Part shown: piece after piece, positions 1-7,221 of the stretch | How the letters are laid out: every line of letters starts with the position of its first letter | Position numbering within the stretch: position 1 is the first letter of the stretch | From: Actinomycetes bacterium | Lineage (GTDB): Bacteria > Actinomycetota > Actinomycetes > Streptosporangiales > Streptosporangiaceae | NCBI GenBank assembly: GCA_025964575.1 | Contig: JAOPYO010000176.1 | Location: forward strand, 1 to 45,266 | Direction: 5' to 3' | Length of the DNA: 45,266 bases | Made by a program: the position numbers and the translations under genes | Notes under the pieces: model-generated | The model's database searches: none | What the model saw: only the letters and a program-made list of their open reading frames with translations | What the model was told of the DNA's origin: nothing

Positions 1-512
1 GCGATGCCTATCTGGTTGAGCGCCGCGATCACACCGAGCGCCATGATGAAGATCGCCGTTATGTTCCCGATGAGCGGGCCGTACGACAGCGTGCTGAGCG
101 CCGTGGCGATGAGGTCCCTGACGACCTTGGCGATCGCCGAGGCCACCACTATGAGAATGACCGCCACGACCGCTCTGGGCAGCCAATTGACCACGCTCGA
201 GAGTAGTGCGCTCACGGGGTTGGGACCGAAGACCCCGAACGCCATCTGCAGGGTGATCAGCAGCACGGCGTAGTAGATGAGCGCGGCCACGAGACCGCTC
301 GCGTCGTACTCGCTGCGCCGCAGTGTGTCGCCGATCATCCCTCGCTCGACCATGCGGTCGAAGCCGACCTTCTCGAGCGCCATGTCGACCAACTTGCGGA
401 TCATCCGCGCGATGAGCCATCCGACCACCAAGATGAGCAGGAACACGAGGATCTTGGGCAGGGTCTGGACGATCGTGTTCAGCAGGTTCTGAAGGCTCTG
501 CCTGATATTCAT
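1..512 (-). CDS. Conserved TM-helix (mechanosensitive-channel-like) membrane protein, 3' end outside window
   Basis: About 170 residues are visible, starting MNIRQSLQNLLNTIVQ. Three strongly hydrophobic segments can be read: around residues 18-36 (ILVFLLILVVGWLIA), 72-95 (GLVAALIYYAVLLI), and 110-130 (WLPRAVVAVILIVVASAIA), followed by the start of a fourth. Short amphipathic stretches such as VRDLIATALS lie between them. This spacing is typical of the 'conserved TM helix' repeat family related to small mechanosensitive channels; that assignment is by pattern, not by search. The ATG at 512 is preceded by a strong purine-rich ribosome site (AGGGGGAGAGG) 5-6 bases upstream, which fixes the start. 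The gene runs off the left edge, so its C-terminus and any channel-pore domain are unseen. It is transcribed away from the aminotransferase gene at 698. Confidence 0.75.
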   Translation of the reverse strand, partial: MNIRQSLQNLLNTIVQTLPKILVFLLILVVGWLIARMIRKLVDMALEKVGFDRMVERGMIGDTLRRSEYDASGLVAALIYYAVLLITLQMAFGVFGPNPVSALLSSVVNWLPRAVVAVILIVVASAIAKVVRDLIATALSTLSYGPLIGNITAIFIMALGVIAALNQIGI

Positions 513-697
513 GTGGACCTCTCCCCCTGGAGTGCGTCCGCTTCTATGGGATATTCCTCGCGATTCCCAGTACCCGTGACCTTCTGTCATCAAGCGCTTG
601 ACCTGGTCAATATCGGCCTATGACGGGAGGGGACCCACCATCGTGAGTTCGGACTACTGTTGAGCCGACCACCGTGTGCCGCTCCGGGAGAACCGCC

Positions 698-1771
698 GTG
701 TCTGAGATCCCTCGTTTCCGTTCCGTGCTCGATCGGTTCGTGGCGTACAAGCCAGGCAAGGTCGTGACCTCACCCGACGGCAGGTCGTTCAAGCTCTCGT
801 CGAACGAGTCGCCGTACGGTCCGCTGCCGTCGGTTCTCGAGGCCATCACCGAGGCGGGGCGGCAGGCCAACCGCTACCCCGACAACAGCTGCACCGAGCT
901 CATCGCGGCGATCGCCCGGCGCCTTGGGGTGTCCGAAGACCATGTCGCGGTCGGCTGCGGTTCGGTCGGGGTCACCCAGATGCTGCTCGAGGCGGTCGGC
1001 GAGCCGGGCGCGGAGGTGATCTACGCGTGGCGGTCCTTCGAGGCGTACCCGCTGCTGGTCTCGCTCTCCGGCGCGACCGCCGTGCAGGTGCCGCTCAAGG
1101 ACGAGGGGCACGACCTGACGGCGATGGCGGACGCCATCACGGAGAAGACCCGGCTGATCTTCGTCTGCAACCCCAACAACCCGACCGGCACGGTCGTCGG
1201 GAGGGCGGAGCTCGAGACCTTCCTGGATCGGGTGCCGGCCGACTGCCTGGTGGTGCTGGATGAGGCGTATCGGGAGTATGTCCGGGATGATGACGTTCCC
1301 GACGCGCTGACGCTCTACCCGGAGCGGCCCAACCTGGTGGTCCTGCGGACGTTCTCTAAGGCGTACGGGTTGGCCGGGCTGCGGGTCGGCTATCTCGTCG
1401 GGCATCCGCTGGTGGCCGAGGCGGTGCGGAAGACCTATCTGCCGTTCACCGTCAACAGCATCGCCCAGGCCGCCGGGATCGCCTCGCTGCGGGCCGAGGA
1501 CGAGCTGATGGAGCGGGTGGACCTGACGGTCAAGGAGCGAGAGCGGGTGCGTGGCGCCCTCCTCGCCCAGGGCTGGACGGTGCCGCCGACCGAGGCCAAC
1601 TTCGTCTGGCTGCGGCTAGGCGAGGAGACGGTGGCCTTCTCCGCGGCCTGCGACGCGGTCGGGGTGAGCGTCCGGCCGTTCCCCGGCGAGGGGGCCCGCG
1701 TGTCGATCGGCTCCCCCGAGGACAACGACGCCTTCCTCGCGGTCGCGGAGTCGTACCCCACCCGCAACTGA
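698..1771 (+). CDS. Histidinol-phosphate / aromatic aminotransferase (HisC/Pat family)
   Basis: A 357-residue fold-type I PLP aminotransferase. Visible signatures: [10 protein letters not shown] near the N-terminus, [10 protein letters not shown] (substrate/PLP region), [10 protein letters not shown] (Asp that contacts the PLP ring nitrogen) and [14 protein letters not shown] with the Schiff-base Lys. HisC converts imidazole-acetol phosphate to histidinol phosphate; the actinobacterial Pat/HisC2 branch transaminates phenylpyruvate. The gene stands alone, not in a his operon, so I lean to Pat, but the sequence does not decide. I chose the GTG at 698 because GGGAG lies 7 bases upstream; a GTG at 674 in the same frame has no such site and would add eight residues unlike the family. 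It is convergent with the EamA gene, with hairpins between them. Confidence 0.88.
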   Translation: MSEIPRFRSVLDRFVAYKPGKVVTSPDGRSFKLSSNESPYGPLPSVLEAITEAGRQANRYPDNSCTELIAAIARRLGVSEDHVAVGCGSVGVTQMLLEAVGEPGAEVIYAWRSFEAYPLLVSLSGATAVQVPLKDEGHDLTAMADAITEKTRLIFVCNPNNPTGTVVGRAELETFLDRVPADCLVVLDEAYREYVRDDDVPDALTLYPERPNLVVLRTFSKAYGLAGLRVGYLVGHPLVAEAVRKTYLPFTVNSIAQAAGIASLRAEDELMERVDLTVKERERVRGALLAQGWTVPPTEANFVWLRLGEETVAFSAACDAVGVSVRPFPGEGARVSIGSPEDNDAFLAVAESYPTRN

Positions 1772-1947
1772 TGTCCCCGACCCTCCGGCGCGTAGGTCCT
1801 GGGACCCAGCCGGGATGAGCCTCAAAGCCCTGTGTGCCGCTGCGCCGAAGTGCCACAGTTGGGGTAGCAGGATATGCATTGCAGCCGGTGTTCAACGCGG
1901 TACTTACCGCGGTTCCGGCGATCTACAAGCGACGATGTCCCGGCTGA

Positions 1948-2028
1948 GTAGGGCCGTTGGGGACCCGGCCCTACCTCCAGCCTTTGGTGGACGCTGCCCG
2001 GTCAGTCTCGCTGGGCAGCGTCCACCAA
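1948..2028. terminator. Tandem hairpins between convergent genes
   Basis: Two inverted repeats sit between the convergent aminotransferase and EamA genes. The first has 9-bp arms (GTAGGGCCG at 1948-1956, CGGCCCTAC at 1966-1974). The second has 16-bp perfect arms at 1984-1999 and 2013-2028 with a 13-base loop; its right arm codes for the last residues of the EamA protein (VDAAQ) and the stop lies in the loop. No U-tract follows on either strand, as is common for GC-rich actinomycete terminators. Confidence 0.7.
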
Positions 2029-2964
2029 GGCCGCCTCCGACCGAGCCGACCGAAGCGACTGGGCCCGGCGTTCGGTGGAGACCACGATGCCGACTCCGGC
2101 GATGATGATCACCCCGCCGAGCAGCATCGGCCAGGTCACCGTCTCGCTGAGGATCAGTGCGCCGAGCAGCACCGCGACCGCCGGGTTGACGTAGGCGTAC
2201 GTGCCCACCAGGGAGATCGGGGCGTTGCCGAGCAGCCCGGAGTACGCGGTGAACGCCACCAGCGAGCCGAAGACCACGAGGTAGCCGAGGGCCAGCCAGG
2301 ACCTTCCCGAGACTTGACCGAGGTCCATCGTCTCTCCCCGGATGAACGCGACGGCCAGCAGCGCGAGCCCCCCGGCGGCCATCTCGTACACGCTGGTGGT
2401 GAGGGAGTTCGTGGGCATCGGCAGCCGGCCGGACAGGAACGATCCAAGCGCCCAGGACAGCGATGCCGCCAGGATGATGGCGATGCCCAGTGCGCTGCCC
2501 GACCCGCCGTGGTGCAGCAGGGACAGCAGAGCGACCCCGGCGAAACCGGTGGTCACCCCGATCAGGGTGGCCGCGGGCGGGCGGTCGCCGGTCGCGACAC
2601 GGAAGATCACGAGCCAGAGGGGCACCGAGGCGACGAGCAGCGCGGCCAGCCCGGTGGAGATGTGCTGTTCGGCGATGGCGACCATGCCGTTGCCGCCGGT
2701 AAGGAGCAGGATGCCCACCAGAGCCGCCGAGCCCAACCGTCGGCGGGGGACGCGGAGCACGCCGGGGCCGTGCCTCAGGGCGAGGAAAGTGGCCAGCAAC
2801 GCGGCCGCGATCAGGAATCGGATCGCACCGCCGAGCAGGGGTGGGATGGTCTCGATGACGATCCCGATGCCGAGATAGGTCGAGCCCCAGACGACGTAGA
2901 CGATGGCCAGCGCGGACCAGGCGACCGGACTCATCGTGCGATTGTCAGGAGTCGAAGTGCTCAT
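2002..2964 (-). CDS. EamA/DMT-superfamily transporter
   Basis: A 320-residue protein with about ten hydrophobic helices in two homologous halves, the EamA (drug/metabolite transporter) layout. The first half opens with YVVWGSTYLGIGI, the characteristic helix-1 motif with W-G-S-T; the second half repeats with ILAASLSWALGSFLSG. The helix 9-10 segment GTYAYVNPAVAVLLG is a typical family signature. It is expected to export small metabolites or amino acids in the cytoplasmic membrane; the substrate cannot be read. The ATG at 2964 has no ribosome site, but a TATTGT -10-like box ends 8 bases upstream, so the message may be leaderless. The last codons lie inside a 16-bp hairpin arm. Confidence 0.88.
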   Translation of the reverse strand: MSTSTPDNRTMSPVAWSALAIVYVVWGSTYLGIGIVIETIPPLLGGAIRFLIAAALLATFLALRHGPGVLRVPRRRLGSAALVGILLLTGGNGMVAIAEQHISTGLAALLVASVPLWLVIFRVATGDRPPAATLIGVTTGFAGVALLSLLHHGGSGSALGIAIILAASLSWALGSFLSGRLPMPTNSLTTSVYEMAAGGLALLAVAFIRGETMDLGQVSGRSWLALGYLVVFGSLVAFTAYSGLLGNAPISLVGTYAYVNPAVAVLLGALILSETVTWPMLLGGVIIIAGVGIVVSTERRAQSLRSARSEAALVDAAQRD

Positions 2965-2972
2965 GACTCATG

Positions 2973-2978
2973 ACAATA
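2973..2978 (-). promoter_or_regulatory. -10-like box for leaderless EamA gene
   Basis: TATTGT on the minus strand, 8 bases before the ATG. No ribosome site is present. Transcription would begin at or within a base or two of the start codon. Confidence 0.4.
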
Positions 2979-2996
2979 GGGGATGCGTCCCGATTC

Positions 2997-3050
2997 CTGC
3001 CGTGATCTTGGAGTGCGTGCCGACCCCAAACTCCAAGATCACGGAAGTAG
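2997..3050. repeat. Palindromic element, copy 1 (CTGCCGTGATCTTG type)
   Basis: A hairpin with 15-bp perfect arms (3000-3014 and 3030-3044) and a 15-base loop, flanked by CTG on the left and AAGTAG on the right. A related element with the same outer sequence lies at 26457-26509. Here it lies 26 bases past the stop of the small membrane protein gene (3076), so it can serve as that gene's terminator. Confidence 0.65.
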
Positions 3051-3075
3051 ATCCGTCAGACCTTGGCGTGCTGTG

Positions 3076-3783
3076 TCACGCGTGGCCCATGGCGCGCGGA
3101 GGAGTCCGGGCGGACACGACCGGAAGGTGTTCGTAGACGAGCAGCCCGCTCGCGGCGAGCACCCACAGGCCTACCAGCACGCCCGGAATGTACGACGCCA
3201 GCCAGCCGCCGGGTACCAGTGCGCCCCCGGTGACCCCCGCTGTGAGAGCGGCCAGGACTCTGATCAGGGCGACGACCCCGGCGAACCAAGCCATCCACAT
3301 CGGGAACACGTGCGTGCGCATGATGGCCACAGCACAGGCCCCCAGTGGCAAGGCCACCGCGATTCCCGCGATCGTGCCCACCACTGTCAGTGCGGTGTAC
3401 GGGCCGGCAGCGAATATCAGCAGGCCTCTGTGCGCGGTCATGGCATAGGCCATCCCGGCGAACACGGACACGGCGATGAACCCGATCGCGGAGACGAGGA
3501 CGAAGCCGGCGAGCACGACCGCGGGCGTGTCACTGGTCTCGTCCGCGCGCCGGAAGGCAGTGGCCAGCGCGGCTCCGAACCACACGAAGAGGACTATCGC
3601 GATCGCGTACAGCATCGCCGCTGTCATGATCTGGCCTCGATGGTCGGACAGGTAGGCGGCGATCGTGCCCGTGGAGTCCGTGACCTTGGGCGCGCCGCCC
3701 ATCACCGCGCCGCCGATGACCGCGAGTATCACGGAGCCGAGGCCGGCCAGGCCACCCCATCGCATCTCATGGCCTTCACTCAT
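3076..3783 (-). CDS. Hypothetical multi-pass membrane protein
   Basis: A 235-residue protein with about six hydrophobic segments, e.g. LAGLGSVILAVIGGAVMGG near the N-terminus, TAAMLYAIAIVLFVWFGAAL, VVLAGFVLVSAIGFIAVSVF, ALTVVGTIAGIAVALPLG, WMAWFAGVVALIRVLAALTA and IPGVLVGLWVLAASGLLVY. No catalytic motif is seen and I do not recognise the family with certainty; many actinomycetes carry similar orphan proteins of unknown role. The frame stays open upstream to 3966, but the ATG at 3783 has GAGGAGG nearby and starts the hydrophobic part after a short MSEGHEM lead. It lies downstream of the ATPase gene (3906) on the same strand, 122 bases away, and is followed by the palindromic element at 2997. 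Confidence 0.75.
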   Translation of the reverse strand: MSEGHEMRWGGLAGLGSVILAVIGGAVMGGAPKVTDSTGTIAAYLSDHRGQIMTAAMLYAIAIVLFVWFGAALATAFRRADETSDTPAVVLAGFVLVSAIGFIAVSVFAGMAYAMTAHRGLLIFAAGPYTALTVVGTIAGIAVALPLGACAVAIMRTHVFPMWMAWFAGVVALIRVLAALTAGVTGGALVPGGWLASYIPGVLVGLWVLAASGLLVYEHLPVVSARTPPRAMGHA

Positions 3784-3905
3784 CAGGACCACCTCCTCGA
3801 AAGAACGATCCTGCAGGTCCCACGTTTCTCCGGCCGCAGTGACGTTGCCAGAGTCGAAGGTCCCGACCTTCTTCCCCGAAGAAGTGGGTGTTCTCGCAGG
3901 TGCCG

Positions 3906-4328
3906 TCAACCCTTGAGCCGGGCCCACACCCACTTCCCGTGGGGGCCGGTCTGGTGAATGCCGCATTCGGTGGCGAGGGCCTGGACGATCGGCAGGCCCC
4001 TGCCGCCGTTGTCGTCGAAATTCTCTGGGCTGAGATCAAGATCGTCCAGGGTCAGTTCGACCATCGGCCTCACCGTGGGCATCTCGTCGCTGGAATCCCA
4101 TACCTGTAACAGCACCCCATCCGCGTCACGGCTGAGCCGGAGTTTGATCGGCGCGTCCCATGGGCTGGTTTTGACCGCATTGGTCACCAGTTCGGTCGTA
4201 ATAAGGAGTGCATCGCCCGAGATGTGAAAGAGGCCCCATTTGCTGAGACGCTCCTTCACAAATGTTCTCGACAGGCCGGCGGCGGCCTTGGAGGCGAGCA
4301 TCTCCATGAACAGTTCTTCTGTGGTCAT
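3906..4328 (-). CDS. RsbW-like ATP-binding protein (GHKL, anti-sigma factor type)
   Basis: About 140 residues forming a single GHKL ATPase domain. The N box is LLITTELVTNAVKTS (E and N for Mg-ATP), followed by VWDSSDEMP (D of the G1 box) and DDNGGRGLPIVQALA (G2 box). Proteins of this class are anti-sigma-factor kinases or switch proteins; no separate anti-anti-sigma gene lies nearby. The start is uncertain: an ATG at 4328 gives a family-typical length, but a weak GTG lies at 4337 and the frame stays open into the divergent gene. In many actinomycetes this gene type lies next to an Scr1-type regulator and a DUF397 gene, exactly as here, so the three are likely one module. Confidence 0.8.
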   Translation of the reverse strand: MTTEELFMEMLASKAAAGLSRTFVKERLSKWGLFHISGDALLITTELVTNAVKTSPWDAPIKLRLSRDADGVLLQVWDSSDEMPTVRPMVELTLDDLDLSPENFDDNGGRGLPIVQALATECGIHQTGPHGKWVWARLKG

Positions 4329-4459
4329 CGTCTTCACCGTCGTGCCGTCCGTGGCGCGGGCCTGATTTTCGATATCGCTGTAAAGAATGAGCCTCTCGGG
4401 CAGACTTGTCGCTGTTCCCGTAAACAACGTGAACGAGCGGAAACCGCGGAGGGTCGCCG

Positions 4460-5269
4460 ATGAGCTCCAGGCCGCCACTGGATCCGATGGCGTCAATGTG
4501 GCATTGGCTGGCCCATGACCTGCGGTTCTACCGGGAGCGGGCCGGGCTGACCGGAACCGAGCTAGGCAAGATCATCGGTGTCGTTCGGTCGACTGTTTCT
4601 CGGCTGGAAGCGGCAGACCTCAGGCTCACCGACCGGCAGACGATGGCTCTCGACAGGCATTGGAAGACCGGCGGCCACTTCTTCCGGCTTCTGACGTACG
4701 CCAAGCTGGGTCATGATCCTGACTGGTTCAAAGAGCATGTCGACCGTGAGTCCAAAGCGTCGGTCATCAAGATCTTTGAACACTCGATGATCCCTGGTCT
4801 CCTCCAGATCGAGGCGTACGCGCGGGCTGTCTTCAAGGCGGGTGGGGTAAAAGACATTGATGCCGACGTGGCCACCCGAATGGCGCGCCAGGAGGCGCTG
4901 TTAAGGCCAGACCCCCCGCTGATCTGGGTGCTGCTGAATCAAGCCGTGATCGAGCTTCCGGTCGGGGGTGCCGCAGTGATGCGCGAGCAACTGGCCCGGC
5001 TGCTCGAAGTGTCCGAACTGCCTGACGTGATGCTGCGGGTGGTGCCCCGGGGGGTCGGGTGGCATATCGGGATGGAGGGTGCCTTCAAACTCATGACGGT
5101 TGGGCGGGAGGATTCGGCCTACATCGAAGCGTGCGGGGGTGGCAGACTGGTGCTGGACGCCGCAGAGGTACGTGCGTATGGCTTGCGGTATGACCGAATA
5201 GGAACGGAAGCCCTGTCCCGAGATTCCTCCCGGAGTCTGATCAAGGAAGTAATGGAGTCAATGCAATGA
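4460..5269 (+). CDS. Scr1-type XRE-family regulator (HTH plus DUF5753 domain)
   Basis: A 269-residue protein. The N-terminal helix-turn-helix spans roughly residues 14-60 (LRFYRERAGLTGTELGKII, then VVRSTVSRLEAADLRLT). The remainder is the DUF5753 domain seen in this family, with hallmarks such as IFEHSMIPGLLQIEAYARA, ARQEALLRPDPP and LRVVPRGVGWHIGMEGAF. Annotation pipelines call this the Scr1-family antitoxin-like regulator, paired with a DUF397 product. It is expected to bind DNA and contact the DUF397 protein; the ligand or stress input is unknown. The stop codon overlaps the next start (ATGA), so the two are translationally coupled. It is divergent from the ATPase at 3906, sharing the short promoter region 4329-4459. 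Confidence 0.9.
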   Translation: MSSRPPLDPMASMWHWLAHDLRFYRERAGLTGTELGKIIGVVRSTVSRLEAADLRLTDRQTMALDRHWKTGGHFFRLLTYAKLGHDPDWFKEHVDRESKASVIKIFEHSMIPGLLQIEAYARAVFKAGGVKDIDADVATRMARQEALLRPDPPLIWVLLNQAVIELPVGGAAVMREQLARLLEVSELPDVMLRVVPRGVGWHIGMEGAFKLMTVGREDSAYIEACGGGRLVLDAAEVRAYGLRYDRIGTEALSRDSSRSLIKEVMESMQ

Positions 5270-5466
5270 GCTCCCCAGCAGCGTGGCGGAAGTCGAGCCG
5301 CAGCAGCGGAAGTTCGGGCCAGAGCGACTGCGTCGAGGTCGCCTCCCTCTCCGGCGCGGTCGGTATTCGGGACAGCAAGCACCCGACCGCCGGTCACCTG
5401 TCCATCAGCCGGAGCGAGTTCGCCGCACTGATCGTGAAGGTCAAGCACAGCGAATTCGACCTGTAG
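5266..5466 (+). CDS. DUF397 small protein, partner of Scr1-type regulator
   Basis: A 66-residue protein with the usual DUF397 pattern: W-R-K-S-S-R-S-S near the N-terminus, then CVEVA, VGIRDSK, and a C-terminal ISRSEFAALI. DUF397 products are always small and usually encoded just after an Scr1-type regulator; they are proposed toxin-like or regulatory partners, with little biochemistry known. The ATG overlaps the regulator's stop by four bases, so it has no ribosome site of its own and depends on coupled translation. No obvious terminator follows before the next gene at 5588. Confidence 0.9.
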   Translation: MSSPAAWRKSSRSSGSSGQSDCVEVASLSGAVGIRDSKHPTAGHLSISRSEFAALIVKVKHSEFDL

Positions 5467-5574
5467 CCGAGACCCCACGTTCGCGACCCGGGCCTCTGCC
5501 CTACGGCGGGGCGGCAACATCATCGAGACCGGCACCGACTCCTACCGCCTCGCTCAGACCCAGCCGTTCTCGTC

Positions 5575-5580
5575 CATAAT
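5575..5580 (+). promoter_or_regulatory. -10-like box for the flavin-type oxidase gene
   Basis: CATAAT ends 7 bases before the ATG at 5588. There is no ribosome site, so a leaderless message starting at 5588 is the simplest reading. An in-frame ATG at 5579 would lie within this box. Confidence 0.4.
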
Positions 5581-5587
5581 GCTGTCC

Positions 5588-6178
5588 ATGGGAAAGAGCT
5601 ATGAGCGGATAGACGGCAGGCTTCGCGCGTTCATCGAGGCGCAGCACATCTTCTTCACCGCGACGGCACCGTTGGACGGCGACGGCACCGTCAACCTCTC
5701 GCCCAAGGGCCTTTCCGGCTCGTTCGCCGTACTCGACGAACTGACCGTCGCCTACCTCGACTTCGCAGGGAGCAACGCCGAGACGATCGCCCACCTTCGC
5801 GAGAACGGCCGCATCACCTTGATGTGGTGTGCCTTCGATGGGCCGCCCAACATCGTACGTGTGCACGGTCGCGGAGAGCCGGTCTTTCGCGACGACCCGC
5901 GCTGGGTCGAGCTGATCGAACATTTCCCGAGCATCGACCCGGCTCCGCACGGTGTGCGCGCCGTCATCGTCGTCACCGCTGAGCGTATCCGCGATACGTG
6001 CGGATACGCCGTGCCTTTCATGACCTACGACGAGGACCGACCGCTTCACGAGTCACGGTTCGAGCGCGAGACCGACGAGTCGCTCGATGTGTATTTCCAG
6101 AAGAAGGAGCACATCGCGTCCAGCATCGATGGCCTGCCTGGGCTGCCCCTTCCGCTACCGCCCCTGCCCGCGTCGTAA
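5588..6178 (+). CDS. Pyridoxamine 5'-phosphate oxidase-family (FMN-binding split barrel) protein
   Basis: About 196 residues. The N-terminal half (IEAQHIFFTATAPLDGDG, then TVNLSPKGLSG and LAYLDF-like strand) matches the FMN-binding split-barrel of the PNPOx-like superfamily, including the short branch whose members carry N-x-S-P-K-G and a later HLRENGRITLMWCAF strand. The C-terminus (GLPLPLPPLPAS) is proline-rich. Members reduce or oxidise small aromatic or F420/FMN-linked substrates, or bind flavin without known activity; the substrate here is not evident. Start codon choice is between ATG 5579 and 5588; I prefer 5588 because a CATAAT box sits 7 bases upstream. No partner gene is obvious. 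Confidence 0.85.
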   Translation: MGKSYERIDGRLRAFIEAQHIFFTATAPLDGDGTVNLSPKGLSGSFAVLDELTVAYLDFAGSNAETIAHLRENGRITLMWCAFDGPPNIVRVHGRGEPVFRDDPRWVELIEHFPSIDPAPHGVRAVIVVTAERIRDTCGYAVPFMTYDEDRPLHESRFERETDESLDVYFQKKEHIASSIDGLPGLPLPLPPLPAS

Positions 6179-6350
6179 CACCACATCGGCGGTTCGGGTA
6201 CGTGGACAAGGCCACCATCGATGGCCATCATGCCGTAAGAGTCTCCAGGCGTTCGACCAGGTGGCCGTGTTCGAAGCGGGCTCCACACGGTGCTGGCAGG
6301 AGGTCTGGTATCCGGCCTGGGCCATCTGCGCCCTCGCCGCGCACGAACGA

Positions 6351-6596
6351 TCAAGGCCTCTTGCGCACCCAATCAATAATCACGGTGGCTATGAAGACCG
6401 TTGGCGCCGCTGCCGAAGCCACCAAAACCGCGATGACCGGCAGGCCGGGTTGAGGCTTGATGTCCGTTCCGGGGGGTGGCGGCGGCGGATTGAAGTGCAG
6501 CGATTTCGTCATGTGGTGCCACCGGAAGATCTCAAGATAGAGAGTGAACCAGCTCCAGATCCAGATGACTCCACTGACCCACTTCAGTCGGCGCAC
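6351..6596 (-). CDS. Small hypothetical membrane protein
   Basis: An 81-residue protein with two hydrophobic segments, residues 5-25 (KWVSGVIWIWSWFTLYLEIF) and 54-73 (VIAVLVASAAAPTVFIATVI), separated by a proline run (six P) and ending in a basic tail (RKRP). The GTG at 6596 is preceded by GGGGAGG at about 7 bases, a good ribosome site, so the gene is likely real though I do not recognise the family. It lies 33 bases after the MarR gene on the same strand and may be cotranscribed with it. The 172 bases between it and the oxidase gene stop show no convincing gene. Confidence 0.6.
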   Translation of the reverse strand: MRRLKWVSGVIWIWSWFTLYLEIFRWHHMTKSLHFNPPPPPPGTDIKPQPGLPVIAVLVASAAAPTVFIATVIIDWVRKRP

Positions 6597-6629
6597 AGCC
6601 AGAACCTCCCCATCTCGGTATCGACTGGG

Positions 6630-7106
6630 CTAGCGGTACGGCTGGGTCACGAGTGTGTGGAGGGCGTCCCTTAGCTGCCGGCCGGCCGGCTGGGGGAGCG
6701 TTGCGAGGAATCGATCCTCAGCCTCGTCGCCTGCCTGGGTGGCGCGGCGCAGGGTGTCGCGGCCAACTGCGGTCAGCTCTACGACGTTCCTGCGCCTGTC
6801 GTCCGCATGGGGGCGACGTGCCACCAGCCCCTTGTCCTCGAGCGCGTCGAGGAGGGCGACCATGGTCGTGCGGTCGATGCCGAGCCGCTGTGCGGCCTGC
6901 TGCTGGGATGCCGGCTCGCGACCGGCGAGCACGAGCAGCACCGCCAATTCGCGCCCACTGATGCCGTGCGGTTCCAGTGCGGCGGCGGTCAGCTCCGCCA
7001 GCCGCAGCTGTGCGTGCTTAAGGAGATAGCCAAGGCGGTTGGTCAGCTCTGGGCCCGGCCCCTCCGCGGCTTCCTGGTCATCCCGAGCTTCGCTGGACAC
7101 CCGCAA
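6630..7106 (-). CDS. MarR-family transcriptional regulator
   Basis: A 158-residue winged-helix protein. The fold is clear: helices LGYLLKHAQLRLAELTAAAL, then GRELAVLLVLA, the recognition region ASQQQAAQRLGIDRTTMVALLDALEDKGLV and the wing with the MarR hallmark ARRPHADDRRRNVVELTA (D-x-R-x-R). MarR dimers repress nearby, often divergent, genes and release on small phenolic or oxidant ligands. The start is either TTG at 7106 (AAGG 11 bases upstream) or GTG at 7100. The divergent SDR gene at 7222 and the near-perfect inverted repeat at 7121-7147 make that intergenic region the likely operator. Confidence 0.88.
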   Translation of the reverse strand: MRVSSEARDDQEAAEGPGPELTNRLGYLLKHAQLRLAELTAAALEPHGISGRELAVLLVLAGREPASQQQAAQRLGIDRTTMVALLDALEDKGLVARRPHADDRRRNVVELTAVGRDTLRRATQAGDEAEDRFLATLPQPAGRQLRDALHTLVTQPYR

Positions 7107-7120
7107 ACTCTACAGCTACC

Positions 7121-7147
7121 TTGAACGTCAGCAGTACTGATGTTCAA
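7121..7147. promoter_or_regulatory. Probable MarR operator (inverted repeat)
   Basis: TTGAACGTCAG, a 5-base spacer CAGTA, then CTGATGTTCAA: 10 of 11 positions pair. It lies between the divergent MarR and SDR genes, 14 bases before the MarR start, the usual place for MarR autoregulation and control of the divergent target. Confidence 0.65.
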
Positions 7148-7221
7148 TGAGACTGACGAACTCTGCCTGGGCGCGTTGATCTGCGACCACCGGCCGAGTA
7201 CAGAACAGGAGAGCAGCGGAG

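Noticed and set aside
1957..2973. Long plus-strand frame opposite the EamA gene (and similar ones at 14036-15475, 17174-18934 and 23499-25523)
   Set aside because: Highly charged Arg/His/Gln-rich readings complementary to real genes with clear family motifs; typical antisense frames of GC-rich DNA.
6046..6376. Minus-strand frames overlapping the oxidase gene end
   Set aside because: No ribosome site, no domain, biased composition; may contain a decayed remnant but nothing can be supported.
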